This document shows, piece after piece, positions 8,794 to 17,695 of a stretch of 35,567 nucleotides of DNA. This stretch comes from Rhodoglobus sp. (lineage in GTDB: Bacteria > Actinomycetota > Actinomycetes > Actinomycetales > Microbacteriaceae), in assembly GCA_025463605.1 (NCBI GenBank), contig JAODAV010000008.1, positions 1 to 35,567 of the forward strand, given 5' to 3'. The notes beneath the pieces are model-generated. The model did no database searches, was not told the origin of the DNA, and saw only the letters and a program-made list of their open reading frames with translations. Made by a program: the position numbers and the translations under genes. How positions within the stretch are numbered: position 1 is the first letter of the stretch; each line of letters begins with the position of its first letter.

Positions 8794-8799
8794 TCGTCA

Positions 8800-8805
8800 T
8801 ACGCT
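8800..8805 (+). promoter_or_regulatory. Putative -10 element of the GNAT gene (leaderless)
   Basis: TACGCT is 6 nt upstream of the GTG at 8812. No ribosome site lies at a usable distance, so the message would begin at the start codon. Confidence 0.55.
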
Positions 8806-8811
8806 GGGCTG

Positions 8812-9273
8812 GTGCCCACCTACCAAGAAGCGAGCGTGACGGATGCCACGGCGCACGTGCTGCTCGCCGAGTACTTCGCGTTCCGTGCGCAGACCTTCCC
8901 AGCCCCCTCGGGATACCGCACCACATTCCCCGACCCAGAGCAGTTCGTCGAGCCGCGCGGCGTCTTTCTCGTGGTGGAGGTGGATGGCACGGCGGCCGGC
9001 TGCGGCGGCATCCGCGACCTCGGCGGTGGCCGGTTCGAGGTGAAGCACTTGTGGCTGCGACCCCAGGTGCAGGGCCGCGGCCTCGGCCGCCAGTTGCTCG
9101 GCGAACTCGAGCGCAGGGCCAGGGCGCTCGGCGCGACGGAGCTCGTGCTCGACACCAACGCGAGTCTCGAAGCTGCGGGCGGTCTGTACCGCTCGAGCGG
9201 CTTCGTCGACGTCGAGCCCTACAACGACAACCCGAACGCGACGAACTGGTACTCGAAGTCGCTCGTCGAGTAG
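8812..9273 (+). CDS. GNAT family N-acetyltransferase
   Basis: The protein has 153 residues. The acetyl-CoA-binding pyrophosphate loop is visible as VQGRGLGRQLL, preceded by the strand KHLWLRP, and the end has AGGLYRSSGFVDVEPYN. The substrate cannot be told from sequence. The GTG at 8812 is chosen because TACGCT lies 6 nt upstream and the resulting PTYQEASVTD beginning looks natural. In-frame sequence further upstream runs antisense through dapB and is not part of the gene. It is divergent from dapB. Confidence 0.92.
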   Translation: MPTYQEASVTDATAHVLLAEYFAFRAQTFPAPSGYRTTFPDPEQFVEPRGVFLVVEVDGTAAGCGGIRDLGGGRFEVKHLWLRPQVQGRGLGRQLLGELERRARALGATELVLDTNASLEAAGGLYRSSGFVDVEPYNDNPNATNWYSKSLVE

Positions 9274-9307
9274 CAGCGAATGAGGCTGGCAGCTCGCGAG
9301 ATCGGCG

Positions 9308-9910
9308 TTAGAAGGGCTGCAGCTCCGGCATTCCGGTCCGCAGCTCGACGGGCAAGTGGCCGAGGTCGTTGTGGGTCACGAGCACGGGCGGCTTCGCACT
9401 GCGCACCCGGATGATCGTAAGCCCGCAGTTTGCCTGGTTGAGGCCGAGCCAGCGCCAGCTCGGAGCGCCGAAGACCTCGCGCACGAACCACGCGATCACG
9501 AAGTTGTGGGTGATGAGCAGCTCATGCCGGTCCTCGCGGGCGGGAGCGAGGAACTCGGCGACGGCATCCGCCATTTGCGCCTCCCCCGCATCGATCTGCT
9601 CGGCGGTGATCGAACCGAAGAACGGCTCGAAGGCGTGGGGCATGTCGACCGTGGGACCGGACGGGATGCAGTCCATGAGCAGCGCACTGGGCCGGGACTC
9701 GAGCGCGGGCATCCTCGAGGTCATTATCGCGGCGGTCTCGGCCGCTCGCTGCAGGGGCGAATGCCATGCTCGCGTGAGGGGAACGCCGCTGAGTCGCTCG
9801 GCGATCGCCATCGCCTGGCGCTTGCCCTTCTGGGAGAGGGGCCCGTCGGGCAGGCCGTACTCGGCATCCTGCTGCTCGCCGTGGCGCACGAGGTAGAGGT
9901 AATGAGCCAT
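9308..9910 (-). CDS. Histidine phosphatase family protein
   Basis: The 200-residue protein has the RHG catalytic motif near the N-terminus (LVRHGEQQD), the SPLQRAAETA segment, and the second catalytic histidine in LLITHNFVIAWF. It belongs to the phosphoglycerate mutase-like phosphatases, with unknown substrate. It lies 32 nt downstream of the M16 peptidase on the same strand and is probably in one transcript with it. The ATG at 9908-9910 gives a family-like start (MAHYLYLVRHGE). Confidence 0.93.
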   Translation of the reverse strand: MAHYLYLVRHGEQQDAEYGLPDGPLSQKGKRQAMAIAERLSGVPLTRAWHSPLQRAAETAAIMTSRMPALESRPSALLMDCIPSGPTVDMPHAFEPFFGSITAEQIDAGEAQMADAVAEFLAPAREDRHELLITHNFVIAWFVREVFGAPSWRWLGLNQANCGLTIIRVRSAKPPVLVTHNDLGHLPVELRTGMPELQPF

Positions 9911-9942
9911 GAGGGTGGTACCTGCGATTCTTGTTGTGCGTA

Positions 9943-11304
9943 CTACTGGGCCGGGCTCGGCGACGCCGCGAGGCCCGACAGAGCTTGCGCGTCGATCGTT
10001 CCGACCGCGGCGATGGAGACGGGGCGGGAGACGAGTTCTTCCGCGAGCTCGCGCACGGACTCGGCCGTCACCGTCGCGAGACGGCGCAGTGACTCATCGA
10101 GGTCGACGAACTCTCCCGTCGTGATCTCACTGCGTCCGAGTCGCGACATGCGGGTGTCTGAGTCTTCGAGGGCGAGAGCGGATGCTCCACTGAGCTGCCC
10201 CACGGCGCGAGCGAGTTCGTCGGCGCTCACGCCGCCCTCCGCGAGCCGTGCGAACTCGCTGAGCATGAGCTCGGCGACCTGCGGGGCCTTGGCCGGCGAG
10301 CATCCGGCGTACATTCCGAACAGGCCGGCATCGGAATAGCTCGGCGTGAACGAGTAGACGGAGTACGCGAGCCCGCGCTTCTCGCGGATCTCCTGGAACA
10401 GGCGGCTCGACATCCCGCCGCCGAGTATCGAGTTGAGCACGCTCAGCGTCACACGGCGCTCGTCACCCGCGGAGACGCCCGTGACGCCGACGATGATGTT
10501 GGCCTGCTCGATGGGACGGTTGACGACGACGAGGGGGCTTCCGCGCTCGATCGTGTCGAGGGTTGCGTCGCGGCGCGGCACGGGAGCGGCTTCGGCCGAG
10601 AGATTCCAGCCGGCGTTCTGGAGTGCCGCCGTGACACCGACGACGAGCTCGTCGTGGTCGACGGCGCCCGCGACGGTGATGACGAGGTCCTGCGCGCGGT
10701 AGTTGGCACGGTAGTGGTTCCACACCGCGTCACGCGTGACGGCCTGGATGTTCTCGGGGTTGCCTCCGATGGGGCGGCCGAGGGGATGGTCGCCCAGCAC
10801 GGCCTCGAAGAAGCGCTCGCTCGTGACATCCGCCGGGTCGTCGTCGGCCATGGCGAGTTCTTCGAGGATGACCCCGCGCTCGTTCTCGAACTCGGTGGGA
10901 TCGAGCAGGCTCGACGTGAGCATGTCGGCGATGACCGCGATGGCCATGGGCAGGTCACGATCCTGGATCTTCGCGTAATAGCAGGTGTACTCCTTGGCGG
11001 TCATGGCGTTGTGCTCGCCGCCGACCGAGTCGAAGCTCACAGCGATGTCGAGGGCGCTGCGGGTCGTCGTGCCCTTGAACAGGAGGTGCTCGAGAAAGTG
11101 GGTCGAACCGTAGGTCGTGGGCGTTTCGTCGCGCGATCCCACCGCGACCCAATAGCCGATCGTGGCGCTACGGGCGCCTGGCACGTGCTCGCTCAGGATG
11201 CGCACCCCGCTCGGCAGCACACTGCGGCGCACGAGCGAGTCGCCGGATGCCGTGAACGCCAGTTCCGCGAGGTCGAGCGGGAGAGACACGGCACCGTTCA
11301 TCAC
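9943..11304 (-). CDS. M16 family zinc metallopeptidase
   Basis: This 453-residue single-unit insulinase/processing-peptidase-like protein carries the inverted zinc motif HFLEH (H69, E72, H73). The distal ENERGVILEE glutamate and the C-terminal R/Y pair segment EKRGLAYSVYS are also present, so it should be catalytically competent. Bacterial relatives are often encoded directly downstream of pnp, but here about 3.8 kb separates its start from the pnp stop. The start is GTG at 11302-11304, with TAGGCT 6 nt upstream (leaderless geometry). The next codon is ATG, an alternative start. Confidence 0.95.
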   Translation of the reverse strand: MMNGAVSLPLDLAELAFTASGDSLVRRSVLPSGVRILSEHVPGARSATIGYWVAVGSRDETPTTYGSTHFLEHLLFKGTTTRSALDIAVSFDSVGGEHNAMTAKEYTCYYAKIQDRDLPMAIAVIADMLTSSLLDPTEFENERGVILEELAMADDDPADVTSERFFEAVLGDHPLGRPIGGNPENIQAVTRDAVWNHYRANYRAQDLVITVAGAVDHDELVVGVTAALQNAGWNLSAEAAPVPRRDATLDTIERGSPLVVVNRPIEQANIIVGVTGVSAGDERRVTLSVLNSILGGGMSSRLFQEIREKRGLAYSVYSFTPSYSDAGLFGMYAGCSPAKAPQVAELMLSEFARLAEGGVSADELARAVGQLSGASALALEDSDTRMSRLGRSEITTGEFVDLDESLRRLATVTAESVRELAEELVSRPVSIAAVGTIDAQALSGLAASPSPAQ

Positions 11305-11310
11305 TGGTCG

Positions 11311-11316
11311 AGCCTA
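11311..11316 (-). promoter_or_regulatory. Putative -10 element of the M16 peptidase gene (leaderless)
   Basis: TAGGCT is 6 nt upstream of the GTG start, with no Shine-Dalgarno. The gene therefore appears to have its own promoter instead of depending on pnp readthrough. Confidence 0.5.
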
Positions 11317-11397
11317 CGTCATCCGGCCTGTGGGAGAACGGGACAGGGCGACCTACCCCACGCGCCCCCATAACTGGGGCATCCCGAATGTGGACAA

Positions 11398-11411
11398 ACA
11401 GACTGGTCTGT
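11398..11411 (+). promoter_or_regulatory. Putative TetR operator
   Basis: The inverted repeat ACAGAC-TG-GTCTGT has perfect 6-bp arms. It lies just upstream of a TACTGT -10-like hexamer (11426-11431) in front of the TetR gene, overlapping where the -35 would be. This position suits autorepression by the downstream regulator. Confidence 0.6.
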
Positions 11412-11536
11412 CTGTCCTCATGTGCTACTGTTCTTTTCAGGCACCCGAAGCCCAGCACCTCCGCTAACCCGATGGCGGATGTGCACCAACCGGCCGGAGC
11501 AATCCGGCCGGAATTTCCCCCGCAAGGAGTCGCGCT

Positions 11537-12127
11537 GTGATGGTCATGGAATCCCCCATTCCGACCACGCAGCGCGCTCCAGCGAAGGGCCGCATCCTCG
11601 ACACGGCCAACGAACTCTTCTACGAAGACGGCATCCGCAACGTCGGTGTCGACCGCATCATCGCCGCGTCCGCCGTGACGAAGGCCACCTTCTACAAGCA
11701 CTACCGGGCCAAAGACAACCTCATCGTCGAGTACATCCAGAGCCGCCATGAGACCGTCCGTGCGAACATCGAGGCGATCATCGCCGCCGCGCCCGATCCC
11801 CGCGCTGCACTCAACGAGTTCGTGGCAGCGATCGGCGCAGAGATCGCGGCCCCCGGATTCCGCGGCTGCCCGTTCATCAACGCCGCCGCCGAGTTCCCCG
11901 ATGCCGAACATCCCGTGCGCAAAGTCGTCACGGCCCATCGCGAGTGGTACGTCGACACCCTGGCCGACATGCTCAGGCGGGTCGGTCATCCCGTTCCCGG
12001 CGATGCAGCCGACGAGCTCCTGCTCGCTCGCGACGGCGCCCTCTCGGGCGGTTACGCGGGCGACTCAGTGGCCGCGACTGCCGCGCTCGGGCGCATCGCG
12101 AAGAGGGTTCTCGCCGAGGCCAAGTAG
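11537..12127 (+). CDS. TetR/AcrR family transcriptional regulator
   Basis: The 196-residue protein has an N-terminal TetR helix-turn-helix: RILDTANELFYEDGIRNVGV, then the recognition helix in AASAVTKATFYKHYRAKDNL. The C-terminal ligand domain is divergent, so the ligand is unknown. The GTG at 11537 is 7 nt after AAGGAG. ATG codons at 11540 and 11546 are alternatives. A palindromic candidate operator lies 126 nt upstream. The small membrane protein 93 nt downstream is a possible target. It sits in the block between M16 and pnp. Confidence 0.93.
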   Translation: MMVMESPIPTTQRAPAKGRILDTANELFYEDGIRNVGVDRIIAASAVTKATFYKHYRAKDNLIVEYIQSRHETVRANIEAIIAAAPDPRAALNEFVAAIGAEIAAPGFRGCPFINAAAEFPDAEHPVRKVVTAHREWYVDTLADMLRRVGHPVPGDAADELLLARDGALSGGYAGDSVAATAALGRIAKRVLAEAK

Positions 12128-12220
12128 CCCCTTCCCGGCACGCTGCGGCAAGTATGGTGGGACTTGCACCGCGACGCTGGAGCGCGGTGGAGGTGAACCG
12201 CCGACCGACAAGGAACGCTC

Positions 12221-12562
12221 GTGATCACACTGTCCTGGCTCCTGATCATCACCATTCTCGCCGCAGCCCTCGCGCTCATCGACGGCATCATGCGAGTGCG
12301 CGGCCGTGGCGGCGCCACGATCCTTGCCGTCGCCGAGCTCGTACTCGCGGCCCTCATGCTCATATCGCTCTTCGTGGCGTTCCCCGCACCCTTCGGAACC
12401 CTTACGTGGGCGATCCTGCTCGAGATCGTGCTCGTGCTCATCCTGATCTTCCGAGGGGCGGGCCGCCGCGGCATCGCGGCGATCACGGTCATTGCGCTCA
12501 TCCTCAACGCCGTCGTGATCCTCATCGCGCTCGGTTGGTTGAGCATCCCAGGCCTGAGCTGA
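12221..12562 (+). CDS. Small integral membrane protein, unknown function
   Basis: The 113-residue protein is almost entirely hydrophobic, with about four helices (residues 3-24, 32-54, 62-78 and 84-106). Short arginine-rich loops (RVRGRGG, RGAGRRG) suggest a positive-inside topology. No family motif is recognised. The GTG at 12221 follows AAGGAA about 7 nt upstream. It is in the same direction as the TetR gene and could be its target. It converges on the aldo/keto reductase with a 50-nt gap. Confidence 0.78.
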   Translation: MITLSWLLIITILAAALALIDGIMRVRGRGGATILAVAELVLAALMLISLFVAFPAPFGTLTWAILLEIVLVLILIFRGAGRRGIAAITVIALILNAVVILIALGWLSIPGLS

Positions 12563-12612
12563 TCCGCCCCCTCACTTGCCGGAGAGAGCATAATCCCCGC
12601 CCGACGACGGGA

Positions 12613-13605
12613 CTAGGCAGAGACGCGGTCTAACTCAGCAACCTGATGCCGGGTCAATTGCAGCCTCGCGGCCGTGGTGAGGTCGAGCACCTGGTGCGCG
12701 TGGCTGGCCGAGGCGACGGGCGCGACGACATTGGGCTTGGTGAGCAGCCAGGCGAGCGCGACAGACGCGATCGAGGTCTCATGGGCCGAGGCAATACTTT
12801 CGAGCGACGCGAGAATGCGCAAGCCACGGCGATTGAGGTGCTTCGCGGCCTCCCCGCCGCGCTCGTTCTTCGCGATGTCGGATTTCTGGCGGTACTTGCC
12901 GGTCAGAAATCCGCTCGCGAGTGCGAACCGCGGCATGACGCCGAGCCCCTGCTGTACGGCGACGTGCGCCAGATCGCCCTCGTACTCACGGCGGTGCACG
13001 AGGTTGTAGTGATTCTGCAGCGCCACCATGGGCGCGACCCCGAGCTGGGCCGAAGCGATCCGGGCCTCGATGAGGCGGTTGCCGGTGTGGTCGGAGCCGC
13101 CGAAGTACCGTACTTTTCCCGCTCGAATGAGTTCGTCGACCGCGAGAAGCGTCTCCTCGAACTCAACGTCCATGTCGTCGATGTGCAGGTAGAGCAGGTC
13201 GATGTACGCCACCCCGAGCCGCTCAAGGGAGGCGTTGACTGCTCGCGTGAGAACGCGGGCTCGCAGGCCGGGGTTCTCCGCGCTCTTGCCCACCTTGGTG
13301 GCGACGACGATGCCGTCCCGATTGCGGCGCGCGCGCATCCAGTTGCCGATCATGATCTCGCTGCGGCCGGCGGCGTATGAGTCTGCCGTGTCGATGAAGT
13401 TGCCGCCCTGGGCGACATACTCATCCAGGATGCCATTGGTCGTGGCGTCATCGGCCGTCCAGCCGAAGACGTTGCCGCTCATCGCAAGGGGAAAGACGCG
13501 GAGGTCGGAGGAGCCGATCCTGCGGTGGCGCACGGCATTGCTTGCGACGATCGTGGGCGTCTCTTCGGTGGTGGGCACACTCTGCCTCGTGTCCAACTGT
13601 GTCAT
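12613..13605 (-). CDS. Aldo/keto reductase
   Basis: The 330-residue NAD(P)H-dependent (beta/alpha)8 oxidoreductase has the catalytic tetrad: D72 and Y77 in FIDTADSYAAG, K104 in VVATKVG, and the histidine in LLYLHIDD. The C-terminal cofactor region is in the usual place. The substrate is not predictable. The ATG at 13603-13605 follows GGGAGGCGAGG. An in-frame GTG/ATG extension of about 22 residues upstream looks unnatural and is rejected. It is a single gene, divergent from the membrane protein at 13773. Confidence 0.93.
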   Translation of the reverse strand: MTQLDTRQSVPTTEETPTIVASNAVRHRRIGSSDLRVFPLAMSGNVFGWTADDATTNGILDEYVAQGGNFIDTADSYAAGRSEIMIGNWMRARRNRDGIVVATKVGKSAENPGLRARVLTRAVNASLERLGVAYIDLLYLHIDDMDVEFEETLLAVDELIRAGKVRYFGGSDHTGNRLIEARIASAQLGVAPMVALQNHYNLVHRREYEGDLAHVAVQQGLGVMPRFALASGFLTGKYRQKSDIAKNERGGEAAKHLNRRGLRILASLESIASAHETSIASVALAWLLTKPNVVAPVASASHAHQVLDLTTAARLQLTRHQVAELDRVSA

Positions 13606-13772
13606 CCTCGCCTCCCCCAGGCTCTCCCAGAGTATTGCTGCGCCACCGGCCGCAGGGTGAGGGGAAAACAATCGTTACGACACCGTGTTCGACGGCGCGT
13701 GCGGTTGGATGGTCCCAACGATTCCTGCGAGCGGAGCGTCTTTAACAAGTAAGACCCACGATCGGAGCAAAG

Positions 13773-14141
13773 ATGACGACTGACACGCCCCCCACTACGA
13801 GGCCCACGATGTGGCTCGTGATCGCGGCACTGCTCTCGGTGATCTCCATCGCCGTGCTGTGGCCGTTGCAGTACGTGGGCCAGATCTGCACGCTTCAATA
13901 TCCGCCGCCGCCGGGATGCTTCGCCGAGGAGCCGCGCTGGGTTCCGTTCGTCGCCATCGGCCTGGTCATCGCGCTGCTCGCCGCGTCGGTCGTCGTCTTC
14001 TTCACGGTTCCGTCGGCGCGCACCGCGCTCATTCTGCTCGGTGCCGCGATCGTCGTGGTGGTGCTCATCGCCGCCGCTGTGGTCTGGCTGTCGCAAACCG
14101 GTATCTGGGACCCGTACCAGCCCCCCGTAATGATCGACTGA
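13773..14141 (+). CDS. Small membrane protein, unknown function
   Basis: The protein has 122 residues with three hydrophobic segments (about 13-35, 58-79 and 84-107). A loop carries a cysteine pair (QICTLQYPPPPGCF) between the first two. The N-terminus is threonine/proline-rich. No family is recognised. The ATG at 13773 is preceded by CGGAGC at about 8 nt. It precedes the PEBP gene by 46 nt in the same orientation. Confidence 0.78.
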   Translation: MTTDTPPTTRPTMWLVIAALLSVISIAVLWPLQYVGQICTLQYPPPPGCFAEEPRWVPFVAIGLVIALLAASVVVFFTVPSARTALILLGAAIVVVVLIAAAVVWLSQTGIWDPYQPPVMID

Positions 14142-14187
14142 TCCCGCACTACCTTCCCCGCCCCCTGCGCCCGGAACATAATGAGGG

Positions 14188-14718
14188 ATGACCTCCCCCA
14201 ACGATCCCCATTGGCGCCTCCCCGAGGTGCCGACCTTCACACTCGTGAGCCCGGACTTCGCCGACGGCGACACACTGCCGCAGTGGGCGAGATCGGATAG
14301 CGGAGAAGACCGGTCACCGACGTTGCACTGGGAGGGCGCGCCATCCGGCACCCGCAGTTTCGCGCTCACGATGTTCGATCCGGACGCCCCCACGAGCAGT
14401 GGCTGGTGGCACTGGGCCGTTTACAACATCCCCGCCAAGGTCACCTCGCTGCCACCGGACGCGGGCAATCCCGAGGCGGGCCTGCTTCCAGCGGGGGCGA
14501 TAACGCTGCCCAACGAGCTGCGGCAGCCGCGCTACCAGGGCGCCGCGCCGCCCGCTGGTCACGGCGAGCACCGTTATTACTTCACCGTCAGCGCGCTCGA
14601 CGTCGAGCGGCTCGACCTGACAGAGGACGCGACACCCGCGCGGCTCGGAATCATGATCTCGAACCACATCGTGGCGCGAGCGCAACTCGTGGGCGTTTCG
14701 GAGACGCCCGCCCGATAA
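14188..14718 (+). CDS. YbhB/YbcL-type phosphatidylethanolamine-binding-like protein
   Basis: The 176-residue PEBP-family protein has the ligand-pocket motifs FDPDAPTSSGWWHWAVYNIP and, later, PPAGHGEHRYYFTVSALD. The biochemical role of the bacterial members is unclear. The ATG at 14188 has CATAAT 5 nt upstream, which could be a -10 for a nearly leaderless message. Its stop codon directly abuts the stop of the convergent small membrane protein (14718/14719). Confidence 0.92.
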   Translation: MTSPNDPHWRLPEVPTFTLVSPDFADGDTLPQWARSDSGEDRSPTLHWEGAPSGTRSFALTMFDPDAPTSSGWWHWAVYNIPAKVTSLPPDAGNPEAGLLPAGAITLPNELRQPRYQGAAPPAGHGEHRYYFTVSALDVERLDLTEDATPARLGIMISNHIVARAQLVGVSETPAR

Positions 14719-14907
14719 CTACGACTCTCGCTGCCGGCGGTACTGCGGCACGCGGGCACGCGCCCTGGCTCTGGCCTTCGAGATCCTCACGATCACCACG
14801 ACGAGCACGATGGAGAGGACCATGGCGATCCACACGAACCAGGCACTGTCCAGCCAGGTGAGCAGGTCGTCCATGAAATGGTCGAATGGCGTTGTGATTC
14901 GGGTCAC
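14719..14907 (-). CDS. Small single-span membrane protein
   Basis: The 62-residue peptide has one strong hydrophobic helix (about residues 22-42) followed by a very basic tail (SKARARARARVPQYRRQRES), typical of a membrane-anchored peptide with a cytoplasmic end. The GTG at 14905-14907 is supported by TACAGT exactly 6 nt upstream. An internal ATG at codon 12 is a weaker alternative. Function is unknown. It lies beyond the pnp terminator, so it is probably transcribed independently. Confidence 0.7.
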   Translation of the reverse strand: MTRITTPFDHFMDDLLTWLDSAWFVWIAMVLSIVLVVVIVRISKARARARARVPQYRRQRES

Positions 14908-14913
14908 CCGCTC

Positions 14914-14919
14914 ACTGTA
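14914..14919 (-). promoter_or_regulatory. Putative -10 element of the 62-aa membrane peptide gene (leaderless)
   Basis: TACAGT is 6 nt upstream of the GTG start, the same geometry as at dapB and M16. It lies just downstream of the pnp terminator. Confidence 0.5.
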
Positions 14920-14960
14920 GGGGTCGGAGCGGTCGCCATGCTGACACCCGATCGGGGTAC

Positions 14961-14998
14961 AAAAGCAAACGGGCCCATCCGTAAAGGATGGGCCCGTT
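14961..14998 (-). terminator. Rho-independent terminator of pnp
   Basis: A perfect 13-bp stem (AACGGGCCCATCC and its complement) with a 5-nt loop is followed on the minus strand by TTTGCTTTT. On the plus strand no T-tract follows, so it acts for the pnp transcript only. Confidence 0.9.
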
Positions 14999-15042
14999 CG
15001 TCTTACTCGGCGCCTGGCGAGAGGCCCGAGCAGATCTTTGCA

Positions 15043-15067
15043 GCGCGCCGCAGCGGCGGCGGCGCGC
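15043..15067 (-). other. GC-rich hairpin just past the pnp stop
   Basis: A 9-bp perfect stem (GCGCGCCGC and its complement) with a 7-nt loop begins 9 nt after the pnp stop. It has no T-tract, so it is not a terminator by itself. It could protect the mRNA 3' end. Confidence 0.6.
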
Positions 15068-15075
15068 AGATGTGG

Positions 15076-17373
15076 CTACTCGCCTTCGGCGGGAGCTTCC
15101 GGTCCAACGGACGCGGCAGCGGAACTGTCGGTGTCCGCAGACTCGGTGCCCTCCTCGACGGGAGCGAGCGACAGCTTTCCGCGGTCATCGATCTTGGTGA
15201 TCTCCACCTGGATCTTCTGGCCCACGGACAGCACGTCTTCGACGTTCTCGACGCGCTTGCCGCCGGCGAGCTTGCGAACCTCGCTGATGTGCAGCAGGCC
15301 GTCCTTGCCGGGGGTCAGCGAGACGAACGCGCCGAACGTCGCGAGCTTGACGACGGTTCCGAGGAACCGCTCGCCCACCTCCGGGTTCAGCGGGTTGGCG
15401 ATCGCGTTGACGGCAGCGCGAGCGGCTTCGGCCGAGGGGCCGTCCACTGCACCGATGTAGACCGTTCCGTCATCCTCGATCGAGATGTCGGCGCCCGTGT
15501 CATCCTGGATCTGGTTGATCGTCTTGCCCTTCGGGCCGATGAGCTCACCGATCTTGTCGACGGGGATCTGCACGCTGATGACACGCGGCGCGGTCGGCGC
15601 CATCTCGTCGGGAGCGTCGATCGCAGCGTTGATCACGGCGAGGATGGCCGTGCGGGCCTCCTTCGCCTGCTTGAGCGCACCGTCGAGCACGGAGGACGGG
15701 AGACCCGCGAGCTTCGTGTCGAGCTGGATGGCGGTGACGAACTCGCTCGTGCCGGCGACCTTGAAGTCCATGTCGCCGAGCGCGTCTTCTGCACCGAGGA
15801 TGTCGGTGAGAGCCGCGTAGCGGGTCTCCCCGTCGACCTCGTCGGAGATGAGGCCCATCGCGATGCCCGCTACCGGGGCGCGCAGTGGCACACCGGCGTT
15901 GAGCAGCGACAGGGTCGAGGCACACACCGAGCCCATCGAGGTCGAGCCGTTGGAGCCGAGAGCCTCGGACACCTGGCGGATCGCGTAAGGGAACTCCTCG
16001 CGCGGCGGGAGCACGGGGACGAGGGCGCGCTCGGCGAGGAAGCCGTGCCCGATCTCGCGGCGCTTCGGCGAACCGACGCGACCCGTCTCACCCGTCGAGT
16101 ACGGCGGGAAGTTGTAGTGGTGCAGGTAGCGCTTCTTGGTGACGGGGTTCAGCGAGTCGATCTGCTGCTCCATCTTGAGCATGTTGAGCGTCGTGACACC
16201 GAGGATCTGGGTCTCGCCGCGCTGGAAGATCGCGGAACCGTGAACGCGCGGGATGACCTGCACTTCGGCGTCGAGCGCACGAATGTCGCTCAGGCCTCGA
16301 CCGTCGATGCGGATGCCCTCGGTCAGTACGCGCGTGCGCATGACCTTCTTCGACACCGACTTGTATGCCGCGCTCACCATCGGGGGCACGTCACCGCCGA
16401 CTTCGCCGGCCTCGAACTTCGCCTGGATCGCCATCTTGACGCGCTCCTTGAGCTCGTCGTCGGCGTTCTGGCGCTCGATCTTGTCGGCGATCTGGTAGAC
16501 GCGCTTGAGGTCGTCGTACGCGATCTCCGCGACGGCGTTGTACGCCTCGTCGGAGTAGGGCGGGAAGAGCGGGAAGTCCTGGATGGGCTTCGCGGCCTTC
16601 GAGGCGAGGTCGAGCTGCGCCTTGATGAGCTGCTTGAGGAACGGCTTCGCCGCCTCGAGGCCCTGCGCGACAACTGCCTCGTCGGGCTTCGTCGCGCCCG
16701 CCTTGATGAGCTCCCAGCTGCCTTCGGTCGCTTCGGCCTCGACCATCATGATCGCGACATCCTCATCACCGTTGTCGTTGGTGACCAGGCGGCCGGCGAC
16801 GGTGAGGTCGAACACGGCGTCGGCGAGCTGGCTGAACTTCGGGAAGGCGACCCACTGGTCATCCCCACCAGGAGTGGAAATGAGGGCGAGGCGGATGCCG
16901 CCGACCGGCCCGTAGAACGGAAGGCCGGAGATCTGCGTGCTGAGCGATGCCGCGTTGATCGCGAGCGCGTCGTAGAACTCGTCCGGCGCGATGGACAGCA
17001 CGGTGATGACGATCTGCACCTCGTTACGCAGGCCTTCGACGAAGGTCGGGCGCAGCGGACGGTCGATCAGACGGCAGACCAGGATGGCCTCCGTGGACGG
17101 GCGGCCCTCGCGGCGGAAGAACGATCCGGGGATCTTGCCTGCGGCGTATGAGCGCTCCTCGACGTCCACCGTGAGGGGGAAGAAGTCGAAGCCGTCGCGC
17201 GGGTGCTTTCCGGCGCTCGTGGCGCTGAGGATCATGGTTTCTTCGTCGAGGTACGCGGCGACGGCACCCTGTGCCTGCTGCGCGAGGCGCCCGGTCTCGA
17301 AACGGACCGTGCGCGTGCCGAATTTGCCGTTATCGAGAACGGCTTCGGTGAATGTGATTTCTGGACCCTCCAA
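15076..17373 (-). CDS. pnp: Polyribonucleotide nucleotidyltransferase (PNPase)
   Basis: PNPase degrades RNA phosphorolytically from the 3' end and can also add tails. The 765-residue protein has two RNase PH domains (N-terminal with [12 protein letters not shown]; second with [20 protein letters not shown] and [13 protein letters not shown]), a KH domain ([19 protein letters not shown]) and an S1 domain ([20 protein letters not shown]). An acidic alanine-rich tail ends it. The best start is TTG at 17371-17373: AAAGGAG lies 8 nt upstream and the protein then begins (M)EGPEITF, as in relatives. An in-frame extension to 17403 would bury the ribosome site. A long structured leader precedes it and a strong terminator follows. 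Confidence 0.97.
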   Translation of the reverse strand: MEGPEITFTEAVLDNGKFGTRTVRFETGRLAQQAQGAVAAYLDEETMILSATSAGKHPRDGFDFFPLTVDVEERSYAAGKIPGSFFRREGRPSTEAILVCRLIDRPLRPTFVEGLRNEVQIVITVLSIAPDEFYDALAINAASLSTQISGLPFYGPVGGIRLALISTPGGDDQWVAFPKFSQLADAVFDLTVAGRLVTNDNGDEDVAIMMVEAEATEGSWELIKAGATKPDEAVVAQGLEAAKPFLKQLIKAQLDLASKAAKPIQDFPLFPPYSDEAYNAVAEIAYDDLKRVYQIADKIERQNADDELKERVKMAIQAKFEAGEVGGDVPPMVSAAYKSVSKKVMRTRVLTEGIRIDGRGLSDIRALDAEVQVIPRVHGSAIFQRGETQILGVTTLNMLKMEQQIDSLNPVTKKRYLHHYNFPPYSTGETGRVGSPKRREIGHGFLAERALVPVLPPREEFPYAIRQVSEALGSNGSTSMGSVCASTLSLLNAGVPLRAPVAGIAMGLISDEVDGETRYAALTDILGAEDALGDMDFKVAGTSEFVTAIQLDTKLAGLPSSVLDGALKQAKEARTAILAVINAAIDAPDEMAPTAPRVISVQIPVDKIGELIGPKGKTINQIQDDTGADISIEDDGTVYIGAVDGPSAEAARAAVNAIANPLNPEVGERFLGTVVKLATFGAFVSLTPGKDGLLHISEVRKLAGGKRVENVEDVLSVGQKIQVEITKIDDRGKLSLAPVEEGTESADTDSSAAASVGPEAPAEGE

Positions 17374-17514
17374 GGGGTTTTCTCCTTTATTTATCTGTCG
17401 CAACCCGTGTGGTGGCGACGCTCCTGTGGCTGTCGAACAGCGCAGAGCAGGAGCGGGCAGAAAAGGGGCGCACCACGCGTGCTTGACAGCACAGTGGATT
17501 CAGCGCTTTGGCAA

Positions 17515-17528
17515 CGCACTCGAGTGCG
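17515..17528 (-). repeat. Perfect 14-bp palindrome in the pnp leader
   Basis: CGCACTCGAGTGCG is its own reverse complement. It lies in the leader about 140 nt upstream of the pnp start and could be a hairpin seed or protein site. Confidence 0.6.
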
Positions 17529-17529
17529 A

Positions 17530-17650
17530 GTGCTGCTCTGGCCAACAGTAGAAAAGCTCCGAGACCCCTCGGAAGTTCACCACCGATGACCAGCTTCTTG
17601 CCAGCCTGCTCCGGCCGCCCGGGGTACCTGTACCCGTAGACAACCTCGTA
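17530..17650 (-). ncRNA. Probable Actino-pnp leader RNA
   Basis: The 322-nt gap before pnp (17374-17695) has no credible ORF but is rich in structure on the pnp strand. It has the arms GGGTAC/GTACCC (17622-17635), and TCCGAG-GGGT-CTCGGA followed by GCTTTTCT, which resembles a weak attenuator. Rfam describes an Actino-pnp motif in exactly this position in actinobacteria. The position and structure fit, but the match was not computed. The limits given are approximate. The rest of the gap, towards the pnp start, shows only the palindrome at 17515 and the ribosome site. Confidence 0.55.
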
Positions 17651-17695
17651 GAGTCTACCAGCCGCATGCGAAAAGGGGCTAGCGACGCGACCCAG

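Noticed and set aside
14878..17151. Plus-strand ORF of 757 codons
   Set aside because: It lies antisense to pnp and its composition is dominated by Arg, Asp, Glu and His residues, as expected of a shadow frame.
17571..17591. Hairpin in the pnp leader as a full terminator
   Set aside because: The stem is only 6-7 bp and the T-run is short, so it is noted as attenuator-like and not called as a terminator.
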